Shown: positions 36,901 through 45,589 of the stretch, in pieces
How positions within the stretch are numbered: the first letter of the stretch is position 1
Layout: the number at the start of each line of letters is the position of its first letter
Assembly (NCBI RefSeq): GCF_018598175.1
Contig: NZ_JAHESE010000023.1
Coordinates: 58,244-122,243, forward strand
DNA length: 64,000 nt
From: Dawidia cretensis
GTDB lineage: Bacteria > Bacteroidota > Bacteroidia > Cytophagales > Cyclobacteriaceae
Direction: 5' to 3'
Notes under the pieces: generated by a model
What the model was told of the DNA's origin: nothing
Database searches by the model: none
The model's input: only the letters and a program-made list of their open reading frames with translations
Position numbers and translations under genes: made by a program

Positions 36901-39900
36901 CGGTTAAAAGATCTGTGCGATCTTTATAATAGTCTTCAAAATATTGTTCGAACGACGACCCGTCCGGACCGCAGTTGTTGCCTGTCTTAATTTCAACAGG
37001 GCATTTTGTCCACTTTGGAATATAAATGATTTGCTGGCAGCCACCGGCCCCGGCGGGCAGCAGTGTCAATATATATTGCTTGTTGGCGGCGTCGTCCGTA
37101 GCATTCGTTTTGAGGTACTGCTCCAACAAATCATACTCATGTCGGTTGATGTAACCGTTAATCTCGTCCAGACGACTCTTAGCTTTTGCCCGATAGAACG
37201 CTTCCACCTTGGCTGTAGCTGAGTCGATAAACGTAACAGTTGCGCTGTCACGGGTTTTATTATTGAGCGTTAGGTATTTCTCTAGCGTATAGTTCACGCC
37301 CCCCTCCAACGTTAAAATAGTGGGCGGCATGACGTACTTGCGGCTTGTCTGCGTGCTGCACGATCCCGCGTTGATAGTGAATGGTTCCGGTAAGGGGGCG
37401 CCAGATACGACACTACCATTCTTCAATAGCTTGAAGCTGACAGTATAGTCACACGTGGTGCACAGTGTGCTGCGGTCGCGTAGTTGATTAATCTCCTCAG
37501 CGCTGAGCGCCCGGCGATAGATTTGCACATCGTCAAAGATCGCAGCCGTGCCAAAGGTCCCAGTTCGACCAATCTGCAAGGGTAATTCTTTGTTATTGAT
37601 GCTAACAGGCGTGCTGCCGGTGCTAAGCGTATTTTCCAGACGACCATTCACGTAAATTTTCAAGAGGTTGCCCTGACGTACACCCACCAGGTGATACCAG
37701 TTGCCGGCCGTAAGCGGGGCATTGGAAGCGACTACCTTGTGGCGGGTCGTACCACCTTCGATCATAAAGGCAGGGGTATTACCGCCCTCTGAATGTAAAA
37801 TCAAGGCCCACTCGTTGGTTCCGGGGCTCGGTGCGGTGGTGGCTAAGTTGTTCCACTTGCCTACACCAGGTGCATTCGCCCAGGTGGAGTTGGTATTATT
37901 CGACCGTTTTACCCAAAAGGAAACCGTGAAGTCGCGTGCGTCAAACCTCATATCCGGAGTGTGGGGTACCTGGATAAAGCTGGTTGAGCTTCCCGTCAGC
38001 GCATAGGCGCTGTTGCGATCCAATATATCCTTGCCGATTGTAGCGCCCTGTCCTACGATGCCGTGGTTGTTATGGCCACTTACATCTTGGGCATTCTCTT
38101 CGAAGGGATAATACGCCACGAGGTCGGCGTTACCATTGCCAGTGCAAATTTCCTGTAGCTGCGCAGGTGTAATCTCGTAGTTTACCGAAACATCTCCTGG
38201 CATGGTGAGAAATAGTGGTGTGCGGCTTACGACCGTAGCATCGTTAATGCGCAGATTGTTTTTAACTCGTTGGTAGTAGGACGGAAGCGGACTGGGTGCT
38301 GTAGAGAGTTCCTCCAGTGGTCCATCCGTGCCGGTGATGGCCAGGCCCGAAGCAATAATCTTCCCATCCTTGGTTTGGAATGCTATGCCGGCGACATTAT
38401 TGGCATCGTATGTCGTAATCTTCTCCACGCTGGAATCCTGTGGAGCCTCGTTGCCAAATAGCGCAACCAACTCCGCTTCGCTCGCTTGCGTATAGAAAGT
38501 ACGCATGGTGTGGCCGCCTTTCTTGGAGTGTGCATACCCCACACCCGCCTGCTTACTCACGCGTCCAGTGCCGTCATTTAAAAAGTCAGTTTGCGTAAAC
38601 GGATATCCCTCGGCAGAAGGCACTCTGTCGTTTTGCGCGTCTTCGACTAACGCGCCGCTGTAGTAGCCACCCCGCGCGGTCGCCATTTTCGGACTTTGCC
38701 GACCATCGAAATCGGGAGCACGATAGAGGTTACCGATACTGTCGGTCAGCAATTTGTCCACATACTGTAGCGATCGTACATCGGTCACCGGAATGGGTAA
38801 GCTCGAAACGGCGTTTCGTCCTACATAGTCCGGAATAGTTTGCGCGGCGATAATTCTATTTTCGCCCTGAATCTTTGTTATCTGTTGATTGGCCTGGAGC
38901 AATCCGTTGGCATAGCCAACCTGTTCGGAAACTTTATTCCCCTCAGTAAAGGAGCGACTATAGATCCAGTTCTTGTCTTCTTCAGGGTGAGTATACGTAA
39001 ACGACATTACGACAGAAGTATCTCCCAGGTTAACAGGATTGGCCAGACCTCCCTCGTGACTGCCGAGGGGCATCACACGCCAATAGTATTTGCCACTGCC
39101 CTCTCCCATCGAGATCGTCACAGACCGGTCGCTGCTTTCTGTACGAATGCGGAGAGCATTTTTCCATAAGGCGGGGCTCTTCAAATTATTGGGAGCAACC
39201 TCCCCGTATTGTTTTACCATCAGGAAGAGATAGTCGGTTACGTCCGGGCAGGTCGTGGTCCAGGTAAACGTTTGTTCCCAGCGCTTGTTTGCTTGATCTT
39301 GAGTAACTGCGTCCGGATATACGTTTACATTCCAAATATCAACAACATCTTCCTCGGTGCTGGTGACTATCAGACGGATCGCGCTGGCGGCTGATGTGCT
39401 GTTGCAAACGTAGCTGTTGCCCTCTCGCTCGATGGTGAAAAAGCGGATTAGTTCAGGGTTGATATCAATGCGCTTGGAGAACATCTGCTCCGGCGCAGTT
39501 TGATCAATATGTAAGGGGAAGATCCATTCCTGGTTTTGTGCGGGAGCATCGACATGGGCGACAATCTTCAGCTTGACATCGGCACTGAATGCATGCTTGC
39601 CCAGGTTATAATATTTGCCCAGGTCCAGCGTTGCATTGATGGTGACAGGGCCAAGCTGTCCGAAACAACCGTTGTTGCGTTCAGGGGTATGGTTAGGCAA
39701 ATAGAGATAGCCCAGTGGGGTGCCGGACAGGTCGGGATGATACATCTTCACAGTATCCACTATTTTCTTTGCCTGGCTCAGTACGGTGAAGAGTCGCTTA
39801 AACGGAACACCGGGACACGTATTTCGTCGCGGTGTTACCTCGATCTCATACGGCACATCCGATGCCGCACCCGGTCGGAATATCACACGTCGGAAAGAGC

Positions 39901-40954
39901 CTGTACCGGTGGCATCGGTAAAGGGATTACCGCCTCCGTTTACTTCCCAATGAAAATCGGTTGCATCACCCCCTCCGACAACCTCCAGGACTACGGGATC
40001 TCCGCTAAAGCCTTGGGTCAGACCATTGATCTTGGTAATCACCTGGGCGGGATACTCGCTGGCCGCTACCACGCGCGTGTCCTGTCCAATGCAGCCGTCC
40101 GAGAACGTTGCAGTTACCTCATAGCTTCCGACCTGACTGATAGATAGTGTGTTGCTAGTGGCGTTGGTAATGGTCACACCATCTTTTTTCCAAACGATCG
40201 ACTGTGGTGTCAACGTGGACTCTGCTGTAAGCGAAATGGGATCTCCCCCGCAAATCGCACTAGGGCTAGGTTGTTTTATGGCAAAAATGGTAGGCCGACA
40301 TTTTACAGTTATGGTTCGTTGGAGAGAAAGACCATTCGACGTTTCCCGTCCACAGCGGTTGAATGGCTTACATACTACTAAATGATTCCCTGGCGTAGCA
40401 AAGCTGAGATTGACTGGAGTTCCAGTAACATTTTGGATAATACCATCGATATACCAGTTAAAGCCAGCAAGTCCATCAGTTGTGAGTGGTGGTCCGGGCG
40501 CACTAAAAGGATACGATATACCGGTTATGATCGACCCCGTAGGAACCACCAGACTTCGTTGTACTGTCGTAGTGGGCGAAAATGTCCAGGCAAAGGAGTC
40601 ACCATAAATTACCCATGCAGAAGTCTTTGGAACCTGATAGTTGAAGGTAACTTCAGCCCTGATAACTTGATTCGGCAATACAGAAGGAGAGCAAGTGAGG
40701 TGTATTATGGTGTGACCTTCGTCTATCACTTCTATAGTGGCAGGTCCTTCAAAGCCATTACTCGGACTAGGGTCCACATCGATATTTTTGATCGGAGAAT
40801 CCCATAAAATATCGATATAAAGTTCACGGCTGTCAGGACAGGGGGATACGGACTTGGTTATTGTACCCTGAGCAAATGCGGCTCCGCATAGTAAAATACC
40901 GGTAAACAGCATGATAATCTTAGTGATAAAACTGCTTCTTAAAAAAATGCACAT
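30941..40954 (-). CDS. Giant LamG/propeller/RHS-repeat protein with unrecognised C-terminal toxin-like domain
   Basis: 3337 residues from ATG 40954 (MCIFLRSSF), a signal peptide ending GAAFAQG; a start at 41077 would overlap the upstream gene and adds 41 unlikely residues. Order: Ig/PKD-like repeats (about 30-400); a region with the Bacteroidota RHS-associated DUF6443-like pattern (about 640-900); LamG (about 935-1160, YYPFEENAQDVSGHNNHGIVG); a Cys-containing helical part; a beta-propeller of FIDQYGNIYI-type blades (about 1735-2150); YD/RHS repeats from about 2230; and the RHS core end RYGFNGKEKDQSGEWG...YDYGLRIYNPAIGKFLSVDPL near 3000-3050. After it come a hydrophobic linker and about 110 unique residues (GAITHLDGGWQNAGL, TNFNPAMKGFTQMEF). 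No T9SS C-terminal sorting domain is present. The unique tail is the likely toxin. Confidence 0.88.
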   Translation of the reverse strand: MCIFLRSSFITKIIMLFTGILLCGAAFAQGTITKSVSPCPDSRELYIDILWDSPIKNIDVDPSPSNGFEGPATIEVIDEGHTIIHLTCSPSVLPNQVIRAEVTFNYQVPKTSAWVIYGDSFAWTFSPTTTVQRSLVVPTGSIITGISYPFSAPGPPLTTDGLAGFNWYIDGIIQNVTGTPVNLSFATPGNHLVVCKPFNRCGRETSNGLSLQRTITVKCRPTIFAIKQPSPSAICGGDPISLTAESTLTPQSIVWKKDGVTITNATSNTLSISQVGSYEVTATFSDGCIGQDTRVVAASEYPAQVITKINGLTQGFSGDPVVLEVVGGGDATDFHWEVNGGGNPFTDATGTGSFRRVIFRPGAASDVPYEIEVTPRRNTCPGVPFKRLFTVLSQAKKIVDTVKMYHPDLSGTPLGYLYLPNHTPERNNGCFGQLGPVTINATLDLGKYYNLGKHAFSADVKLKIVAHVDAPAQNQEWIFPLHIDQTAPEQMFSKRIDINPELIRFFTIEREGNSYVCNSTSAASAIRLIVTSTEEDVVDIWNVNVYPDAVTQDQANKRWEQTFTWTTTCPDVTDYLFLMVKQYGEVAPNNLKSPALWKNALRIRTESSDRSVTISMGEGSGKYYWRVMPLGSHEGGLANPVNLGDTSVVMSFTYTHPEEDKNWIYSRSFTEGNKVSEQVGYANGLLQANQQITKIQGENRIIAAQTIPDYVGRNAVSSLPIPVTDVRSLQYVDKLLTDSIGNLYRAPDFDGRQSPKMATARGGYYSGALVEDAQNDRVPSAEGYPFTQTDFLNDGTGRVSKQAGVGYAHSKKGGHTMRTFYTQASEAELVALFGNEAPQDSSVEKITTYDANNVAGIAFQTKDGKIIASGLAITGTDGPLEELSTAPSPLPSYYQRVKNNLRINDATVVSRTPLFLTMPGDVSVNYEITPAQLQEICTGNGNADLVAYYPFEENAQDVSGHNNHGIVGQGATIGKDILDRNSAYALTGSSTSFIQVPHTPDMRFDARDFTVSFWVKRSNNTNSTWANAPGVGKWNNLATTAPSPGTNEWALILHSEGGNTPAFMIEGGTTRHKVVASNAPLTAGNWYHLVGVRQGNLLKIYVNGRLENTLSTGSTPVSINNKELPLQIGRTGTFGTAAIFDDVQIYRRALSAEEINQLRDRSTLCTTCDYTVSFKLLKNGSVVSGAPLPEPFTINAGSCSTQTSRKYVMPPTILTLEGGVNYTLEKYLTLNNKTRDSATVTFIDSATAKVEAFYRAKAKSRLDEINGYINRHEYDLLEQYLKTNATDDAANKQYILTLLPAGAGGCQQIIYIPKWTKCPVEIKTGNNCGPDGSSFEQYFEDYYKDRTDLLTVVNGETILNYAYFTNQYPGAAEREQHYKRGELNAMIRNLIAANPQLGTGQAACDSVWKVWKSEVMRYEAGITYTPEPQENTIGLEPAIPAKYTLLQSFLTSLDAHLQREATEEEADLCVGTGRPLFIERTTLYGKMGDAIVAPDLAHAYALVYYNSDVAGMKDMLRFYANIRDPDPQHPREPVLQDFDGLLACDKYKMSQSTSMGDLGFSQQDSQDSEALAEQQMNALRNQCGEACENRESEFRQAVIGKLMAIPDTKIQHYNVYRDAIYQNNTWVGILDSSRNVTSYTVSQCDLDALTTALVQNCRNKYCNVTLTPRDTVITSAGRSITYRTYGTNEEIRKIQKAVMYDFDLSLSDGEPTCDTGWDLISKASASNNTSPRIEWMEPLEFLSNSSSGLGSGSEQFVMNADPYGNLVYLGEHNAEMINIYKRAPNGSIVMKKAIRRIATFDHASQRSGFSFSLDKNGRIIIVAKTAAGDVFDFDPGAGITALGDTTGSSLVIAIYDINGKLLMAKSTPFTHNDVDAPRINIDQYGNIYIVCGYSTADLDFSITEKSIQSTVPFGFVLVKYDVNLTYLWHITIDNQHSEFVALTVDETGAPIIATGYRRPFSVRNSSGDLLVPSEMIPDEKSAVIKFSAQGALDWIRTFNSYRYRQSHLTIGDNNNVYITGAITGNVNGGFDFNIIKLSPLGDVIWNSTVGNGYSLSKVGYDAKTNSLVIGGYLSSGTDINFLEGEFLLHGNEPYNSFIANYSTDGRVISAEIIPGKISWNTYIVAQDGSAFVNSLSKPPFDTRLCLKYTLSYSRCPISKNLCFKFTGPRIQEIKLPKNMEAYAYAPAFPDCEAELASRLHTAIDRQVEQLITARATAYREQYYGTCGNPSRIDDKLTILKNDGQYHYTLYYYDRAGNLVRTVPPEGVAKPLPVGNATDIEASRKVLPDHKMVTEYQYNTLGQLIREHSPDGNYLLLHNEPGTTGELAPGFTKPAVNDETALNASKYYNTLIYNDKGQIRFTRDAKQKVDGSYSYAKYDALGRIIEAGEGTTYDAAALLASRNEIGLDAYPKQSTRFITRTVYDILFEIPGSIEWPQGYQQQGANLRNRISYTFTDKDAQDGTTEDRTYSVYDYDVHGNIQWLVQILSGLDPVGMRYDYDLLSQKVTAVQYTPENQNTSFYHRYEYDGRNQLRKVQTSRDGHLWETDAAYYYYLHGPLKRMVLGEDLLQGVDYTYTIHSWLKGINHGLLNKISDPGKDAEGTSLVARDAFGMGFSYYNGDYTYENSSFSGAGNLAPNAGRDLYTGHASSGTSNMLYPANSVTSYPQLTGHHYRYDKLKRLLSNDLQVYNGANFEGSAEYGNIYSYDGNGNIESATNRANTSTPVSTLTYKYQKGTNNRLNSTNAQVAYNYQYDAIGNLVRDKEQSTSIYWNSAGKVEEIQRQDGANAYKTFFSYDADGNRVVKTQVNPSGLSTTNYYIRDASGQIMAVYERRTQSGLPPETRLSELFIYGKDRMGAHIRTLPTNGLENETELEPNEWRISENVTKNHYEEVSYLVNSGSELTIASGFSYNSATDAGNTFHIRVASDEGDSEWPQNDIYTRTLNSRRYELHDILGNVRTAITDIKLSTWAGTSATDYQPEVVGVYNYYPFGLDMPGRTWEKAAKYRYGFNGKEKDQSGEWGSISYDYGLRIYNPAIGKFLSVDPLAKSFAHWSPYQFAGNSPINFIDLDGAEILNPLMDFIIQDAAITMSENPNSAKAKAYGIAAGVGGAIWAIPEGAVMLVSHPIESLKGIAAPPSMVPGHRYFSSLWSRYRDLPPSVRDYAIKAHLTTDIALIAIPELKAATVRPAAIAERTAIATLPEPPGAAPVSMAVEEVAAASASAEKGTTIGLGIFDDLYNHRGTGAITHLDGGWQNAGLTVRDYWKGVYDSYYFSTTFEQVAERVSAIRFDVTNFNPAMKGFTQMEFQTILRKPELLKKTTFIKDGKTVTWDGSNFVPKVE

Positions 40955-40972
40955 ATTCCGAACTGTCGTTTT

Positions 40973-40980
40973 CAAAACTA
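40973..40980 (-). promoter_or_regulatory. Candidate -7 element before the giant RHS gene
   Basis: TAGTTTTG on the minus strand matches the Bacteroidota -7 consensus TAnnTTTG and lies 18 bp before the ATG at 40954, within a 106-bp gap. I do not see a TTTG at the usual -33 distance, so it is a weak call. Confidence 0.3.
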
Positions 40981-41060
40981 TATCGTTAAAATTGCGGTGT
41001 GCCCTCGTCAAACTCCAGGAGTCGGACGATTTAGTTTTTAGATGGGCACGCTGAGAATCA

Positions 41061-41801
41061 CTAACCACGCTTATCAATCAACTGATAAGCCTTCCATTGA
41101 CTTTTGAGCTTGTCCTGCTGCATCGCCTGCTCCAGCGCCGTTCCCTTAAATGGCTCGGTTTCGGTTTGAGCATTCATCTTTTCGATCACCAGCTCATACC
41201 GCTTCATGCCATAGCTGGATCCGGGTGCATAGTCCATGGAGATTTTTTTCACCTCGGCAGTTCCGGCGTCGATCCAATACGAAACTGATTTTAAGCCCAG
41301 TCGCTCCAGCTTTTTGCCCGGCACGAATACAATTTTGGTGTAACCCACATTCGCCTGCACGGTTCCAAATTCACGCGTACACTGGCGGATAGTAAGATGT
41401 TGTTGCAGGGAGTCTTGTAATTTCATCATCTCTGAAAACTGGTTCTGCCGTTGCTTGTCTCCCACGGGGCGAGTCATGAATACACTTTTCTGATCGTGCT
41501 GGAGAACAACCATGGTCTTTGCATCCTGGTACAGCTCCATCTGATTTGTTTTATACCGGTATTTGTCACCCAAAGATACCACTTCGATGCGCTCTCGCAC
41601 AACGACTCCTTTCTCAGGTGTTACGATAACGGAAGCAGTCATTTCAAAAGCGTTCTTTTTTGAGAGTAGACGCAACGATCTGACTTTGTCCGTTGCTTTC
41701 GTAAACAATTCCTGGCATTCGGCCTGTGTCTGTGCATGTACGGCTATCGTCGTGCAGAGGCTGCCAAGGATCAGGCAAACAGTTGCCAATAAACTCTTCA
41801 T
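41061..41801 (-). CDS. LolA/LolB-like exported protein
   Basis: 246 residues with a signal peptide (1-24, ending VHAQ). The mature part is an antiparallel beta protein with strands such as AFEMTASVIVTPEKGVVVRERIEVV, YRYKTNQMELYQDAKTMVVLQ and ISMDYAPGS, which resembles the LolA-type half-barrel that carries lipids or lipidated proteins. The Bacteroidota outer-membrane lipoprotein carrier group has this look, but the family's conserved Arg is not certain here. It lies between the SBBP-propeller gene (18-bp gap) and the RHS gene (106-bp gap), so I infer a chaperone or carrier role for one of the large exported partners. Confidence 0.6.
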   Translation of the reverse strand: MKSLLATVCLILGSLCTTIAVHAQTQAECQELFTKATDKVRSLRLLSKKNAFEMTASVIVTPEKGVVVRERIEVVSLGDKYRYKTNQMELYQDAKTMVVLQHDQKSVFMTRPVGDKQRQNQFSEMMKLQDSLQQHLTIRQCTREFGTVQANVGYTKIVFVPGKKLERLGLKSVSYWIDAGTAEVKKISMDYAPGSSYGMKRYELVIEKMNAQTETEPFKGTALEQAMQQDKLKSQWKAYQLIDKRG

Positions 41802-41819
41802 ATCGTTTTGTTACTATGC

Positions 41820-44800
41820 TTAATGTGTGTTAAAGGGATTCGGCTTCTCCGGAGTGTTATATTGTGTCTCCTGGATTGTCTTCATTCCCTTTTCGGTCTC
41901 CAGCATCTTCCGAACAAGCTTCCCTTCCATGTTGTACTGATAGAAGAGTCCAAAGTGTTGATCGTCGAGAATGGTCAATACCCGTAAAGTGGCGGGATCA
42001 TATACATAACAAATCATTTCGGCGTCTACTGGTTGAATGCGGATGTCGTCAATCCATGGCGCATCCGTTGTTTTCTTGTCCAGGTTAATGGTAAACGTCT
42101 CCTCCGGGTCCAGCGTAAAAGCGCCGGGAGTGATCCTTGCTTCCAGCAGCGCCCACTCGCCCGAACGGGCTACGAACTTGAAGTCAGCCTCATACAAATT
42201 TGCCTGGCGTGTATCCGATGCTACAATCAGCCTTATCGCTCCTGTCGGGTTATTGCCCTTGGCCCATACCCGTACAAGAAGGCCCTTGGTCAATAACTGC
42301 GGATCCGGGTTAAAGGCGCGGGAAGTAAATCGCTGCGTCAGCCGCAGGCTATAGAGTCCGGAGTGCGAGGTTGTTTTATCCGGCGTGCCGGTCAACGGCG
42401 TATTGTCTTCGAGTACTGTTCCGTAGCGATTCTCGAAGCTTTCAAAAAACACGGCATTGTAATCCGCATTTTGTGCCACCAAGTATGGAAGGGTGCCGTT
42501 ATACCCATACTTCGCCGTACTGGGAATGTCCAGCGCGTTACGTTCCTCGATTACGTCGCCGTTGGGAGAATATCGCGTGAACTCCGCGGTATTCAGCCAG
42601 CCAGCCTTTACAGTGGCATCGGGTCTTTGCCAGACGAAGTTCGGCAGGACAAATGTGCCGGAGTTATAGTTTTTATCCACGCTAACACGCCCACCATTAT
42701 AAACGTATTGTGCCCTGGCTCGCCATTTGCCGGCTTCTCCCCTTTCGAACGCATTACCGCTCATCTGTGCCGACGACAGGTAATCATATTTCCAGGAATC
42801 CGAATACGTTGTGGCAGACGCCGCGACAATGTTCGCAGTCTTGGGGAGATCGACCTTTCCATATACACAGTCGAAGGCGATATCCTCTGCACAGGCCTGA
42901 TTTAATTGCATGACATAGCTTCCAGAGAATTTATCAAGCCGTACATTCGCGACAGGGTTCACGAGGACGATGGTTTCGCATAGTGGAAGGATCGGTTTTA
43001 CGCGAATCGTAAACATTTCCTTCCGTTGACATTTCTGAGGGCCATGTAAAATGACCACAACCTCGTGTCGCCCTACCGCAGGGTGATTGTTGTCTTGATC
43101 GACAAATTTATACTGAAGCGTGGGGTCGGTTGTCACGATCTTTTCTTCTTTCCGCGAAGGTCCCTGCCCATAGTAGAAGTAATAATCGTATGACCGCCCG
43201 CTGCCGTGCGTGGCAACCGCGAACGTGACCAACTTACCGTCGAACACTTCGGTCGCCGACACCGTCAGATGCGGATCGGGAAAAGCTTCTTCGCAAGGGT
43301 CGAACTGCATGAACCTGGCGATGAAAATATCTTTCGATCCAGCGTAGGACACCTGATAAATAGCATCTCCATAGACTATATTTCCCTTCGCAATACCATT
43401 TGTAGATTCCGTGGTACCCACGATGAAGACGCTATTCGATCCGCTGTGTGTGGCAATGCCAGAGGCATAGTCCATCCCCGTCCCGCCATAAAACGTTCCC
43501 CATACTCTGCTTCCATTTTGATTGAACTTTGACAAGAAGGCGTTGCCGGTGGCCGATGCGGGTGCATCGGGCTGGTGCGAGCCCGGTGTCGAGAAGTAAT
43601 CCGGCGAGGTCGTCGATCCGGCGACGTAAACAAACCCATTATATCCTACTGCAAGTGCCAGGCACTGGTCATCGCCACTGCTGCCATGGTAGGTGGCCCA
43701 TGTTGGGTTCCCGGTCGGACTCATTTTTAGAATAAAGCCATCGTTACCAGCGCTTTTCGTCGTCTGCCACGCGCCCGTGGTCGCGATTCCATCAGTGGAA
43801 AGCGTGGTGCCACAAACATACATATTATCCGACCCCTGATCGACTCTAATGCTCGACGCTTTTTCGACAGCAGCACCACCATAATAGGTTCCCCAGGTTT
43901 TACCGGGTACATCTATGAGGTTGATCGAAAGTTTCCGCATAAACAGGTCGACGGCATCGTCGCCGCTCCCTGACAGTTGCGTCTTGTAGGCCCCCGATGT
44001 GGCAATCCCTGTAGTGGACCTGGTAGTCCCCAGTAACCAAATCACGCTCTCGTTGTGATCCAGGGCTATATCAACACCGTAGTCATTGCCCGGGCCGCCG
44101 TAGTATGTACCAAATTGAAATTTCCCACTATTACTATTCTCTTCCATCATAAAAAATCGCCCGATGAATGCGTCGTATCCTTCTGCGCCATCTGTACGAT
44201 TTCGCTGCACTACGCCGGCATTCATGCTGCCGTCATAAAGTCCAGCTGAATTACTGTATCCAGTGATGTAGAAATAGTTCACGCCATCTGTTTCAATCGC
44301 ATTTGCTTCGTCCAGCCCGGCACCGCCATAGTAGAAACCCCAACGACGCTCACCGGTCGGTTTGAAGCTCGCTACAAATACATCTTTATTGCCAGAATAT
44401 GTGCTCCTGGCTGGGCTGCCGGTTGGCTGCGCGGGACTGCTAAAAGCGATTCCGCTACTGGAAGTTGTTGTGCCCACCAAATAGATATTACTATTGTCAC
44501 CTATCGCGACGTCTACGAAGTAGTCCTCACCCAAACCGCCATAATAGGCAGCCCACAACCGCACCCCCTCTTTATTAAACTTTACGACAAAACCATCGCT
44601 GACACCACCGCTGAAATACGCCTGACTACTGCCAGTAGTGGCAATCATGCTAATGGAGCTCGTTGCGCCCGCGACAATAACATTTTCTTGATTGTCGACG
44701 GTAACCGACGCATTATCCTCCATTCTGGGACCGCCATAATATGTGGCCCAATCGAGAAAAGGCTCCGGGTCAATGATCAATGTCTCCTTCAGAGACCTCT

Positions 44801-45572
44801 CCGGTGAAGAGAATCCGACAACCATGCCATCCGACCGTCGGGCGATCTGCTCATACCGAATGTCGACCGGTGTATGGCTCTCTTCCAGGAAGCTCGCCGG
44901 AATATGCTCGGTAAGCGTTCCATGCTCTAACGTGCAAGTGAGGTTCTTTCCTGACAGATTGTACTCCAGCGCCCCTGCATAGTGCAGTTTTATCTGGCTG
45001 ACGTCGGCGCCTGGATGTACCACGAAATTATATTCCATCGGTTTTCCGTCATCTCTCGACTGCGCTACAAACTCGATATCAATACCGGGATATACATTTT
45101 TGTACGTCACTTTACCGTAGTGGTTTACCATTACCCCTGCTATCGTGGAGTACTCGATAGGATCCGCCGACGCTTCGCTGCTGACAATTTCCATGGTGGG
45201 GCTGGCACCCACAAACGATACGTCCACACGGTGAAATTTATATCGGGCCGAACGGATGCGGGGACCACGTGTAGGAAGATCCTTATTTGTGTTACGAACG
45301 GAATCAACCTCCGCTACGCGGTATGTATCGTAGCTGAATCCATTTGCGCGCAGGGTAACATTGTTACCGGGTAACATCAACATGTACAACACCTCACGGT
45401 TGCCCTGTTGCTGCTGGTCGATAATCTGCCCTTTATTTTCAATGAAGCCGAAGCTCGTGGCCTTCTCCCGCAGTTGATCGACTTGTTGGGCGGCCACTGG
45501 CTCCCATGTCAATACCATCCACGCGAGTAGACCTGCCACTATGCCGTATCGATTCTGTGTTTTCATTTTCAT
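41820..45572 (-). CDS. SBBP beta-propeller exported protein
   Basis: 1250 residues from ATG 45572 (MKMKTQNRYG), with GGAG upstream; longer starts overlap the gene before it. Signal peptide 1-28 (EPVAAQQ). An N-terminal domain, FGFIENKGQIIDQ...NREVLYMLML (about 35-250), is the one usual before SBBP repeats. Then about eight blades with WxTYYGG and D..GNIYLVG-type signatures (about 255-680), a PKD-like domain (about 690-790, VFDGKLVTFAVATHGSG), and a C-terminal part (about 950-1250) with FFESFENRYGTVLE and YQYNMEGKLVRKML, the latter like a YD strand. No C-terminal sorting signal is seen. It lies 17 bp after the SpvB-like gene. Such proteins are found beside RHS-like genes in Bacteroidota; its function is not known. 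Confidence 0.85.
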   Translation of the reverse strand: MKMKTQNRYGIVAGLLAWMVLTWEPVAAQQVDQLREKATSFGFIENKGQIIDQQQQGNREVLYMLMLPGNNVTLRANGFSYDTYRVAEVDSVRNTNKDLPTRGPRIRSARYKFHRVDVSFVGASPTMEIVSSEASADPIEYSTIAGVMVNHYGKVTYKNVYPGIDIEFVAQSRDDGKPMEYNFVVHPGADVSQIKLHYAGALEYNLSGKNLTCTLEHGTLTEHIPASFLEESHTPVDIRYEQIARRSDGMVVGFSSPERSLKETLIIDPEPFLDWATYYGGPRMEDNASVTVDNQENVIVAGATSSISMIATTGSSQAYFSGGVSDGFVVKFNKEGVRLWAAYYGGLGEDYFVDVAIGDNSNIYLVGTTTSSSGIAFSSPAQPTGSPARSTYSGNKDVFVASFKPTGERRWGFYYGGAGLDEANAIETDGVNYFYITGYSNSAGLYDGSMNAGVVQRNRTDGAEGYDAFIGRFFMMEENSNSGKFQFGTYYGGPGNDYGVDIALDHNESVIWLLGTTRSTTGIATSGAYKTQLSGSGDDAVDLFMRKLSINLIDVPGKTWGTYYGGAAVEKASSIRVDQGSDNMYVCGTTLSTDGIATTGAWQTTKSAGNDGFILKMSPTGNPTWATYHGSSGDDQCLALAVGYNGFVYVAGSTTSPDYFSTPGSHQPDAPASATGNAFLSKFNQNGSRVWGTFYGGTGMDYASGIATHSGSNSVFIVGTTESTNGIAKGNIVYGDAIYQVSYAGSKDIFIARFMQFDPCEEAFPDPHLTVSATEVFDGKLVTFAVATHGSGRSYDYYFYYGQGPSRKEEKIVTTDPTLQYKFVDQDNNHPAVGRHEVVVILHGPQKCQRKEMFTIRVKPILPLCETIVLVNPVANVRLDKFSGSYVMQLNQACAEDIAFDCVYGKVDLPKTANIVAASATTYSDSWKYDYLSSAQMSGNAFERGEAGKWRARAQYVYNGGRVSVDKNYNSGTFVLPNFVWQRPDATVKAGWLNTAEFTRYSPNGDVIEERNALDIPSTAKYGYNGTLPYLVAQNADYNAVFFESFENRYGTVLEDNTPLTGTPDKTTSHSGLYSLRLTQRFTSRAFNPDPQLLTKGLLVRVWAKGNNPTGAIRLIVASDTRQANLYEADFKFVARSGEWALLEARITPGAFTLDPEETFTINLDKKTTDAPWIDDIRIQPVDAEMICYVYDPATLRVLTILDDQHFGLFYQYNMEGKLVRKMLETEKGMKTIQETQYNTPEKPNPFNTH

Positions 45573-45589
45573 GCAATTCTCCGTACGTG

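Noticed and set aside
40955-41077. Start of the RHS giant at 41077
   Set aside because: This would overlap the LolA-like gene and put 41 residues in front of a proper signal peptide that starts at Met 40954.
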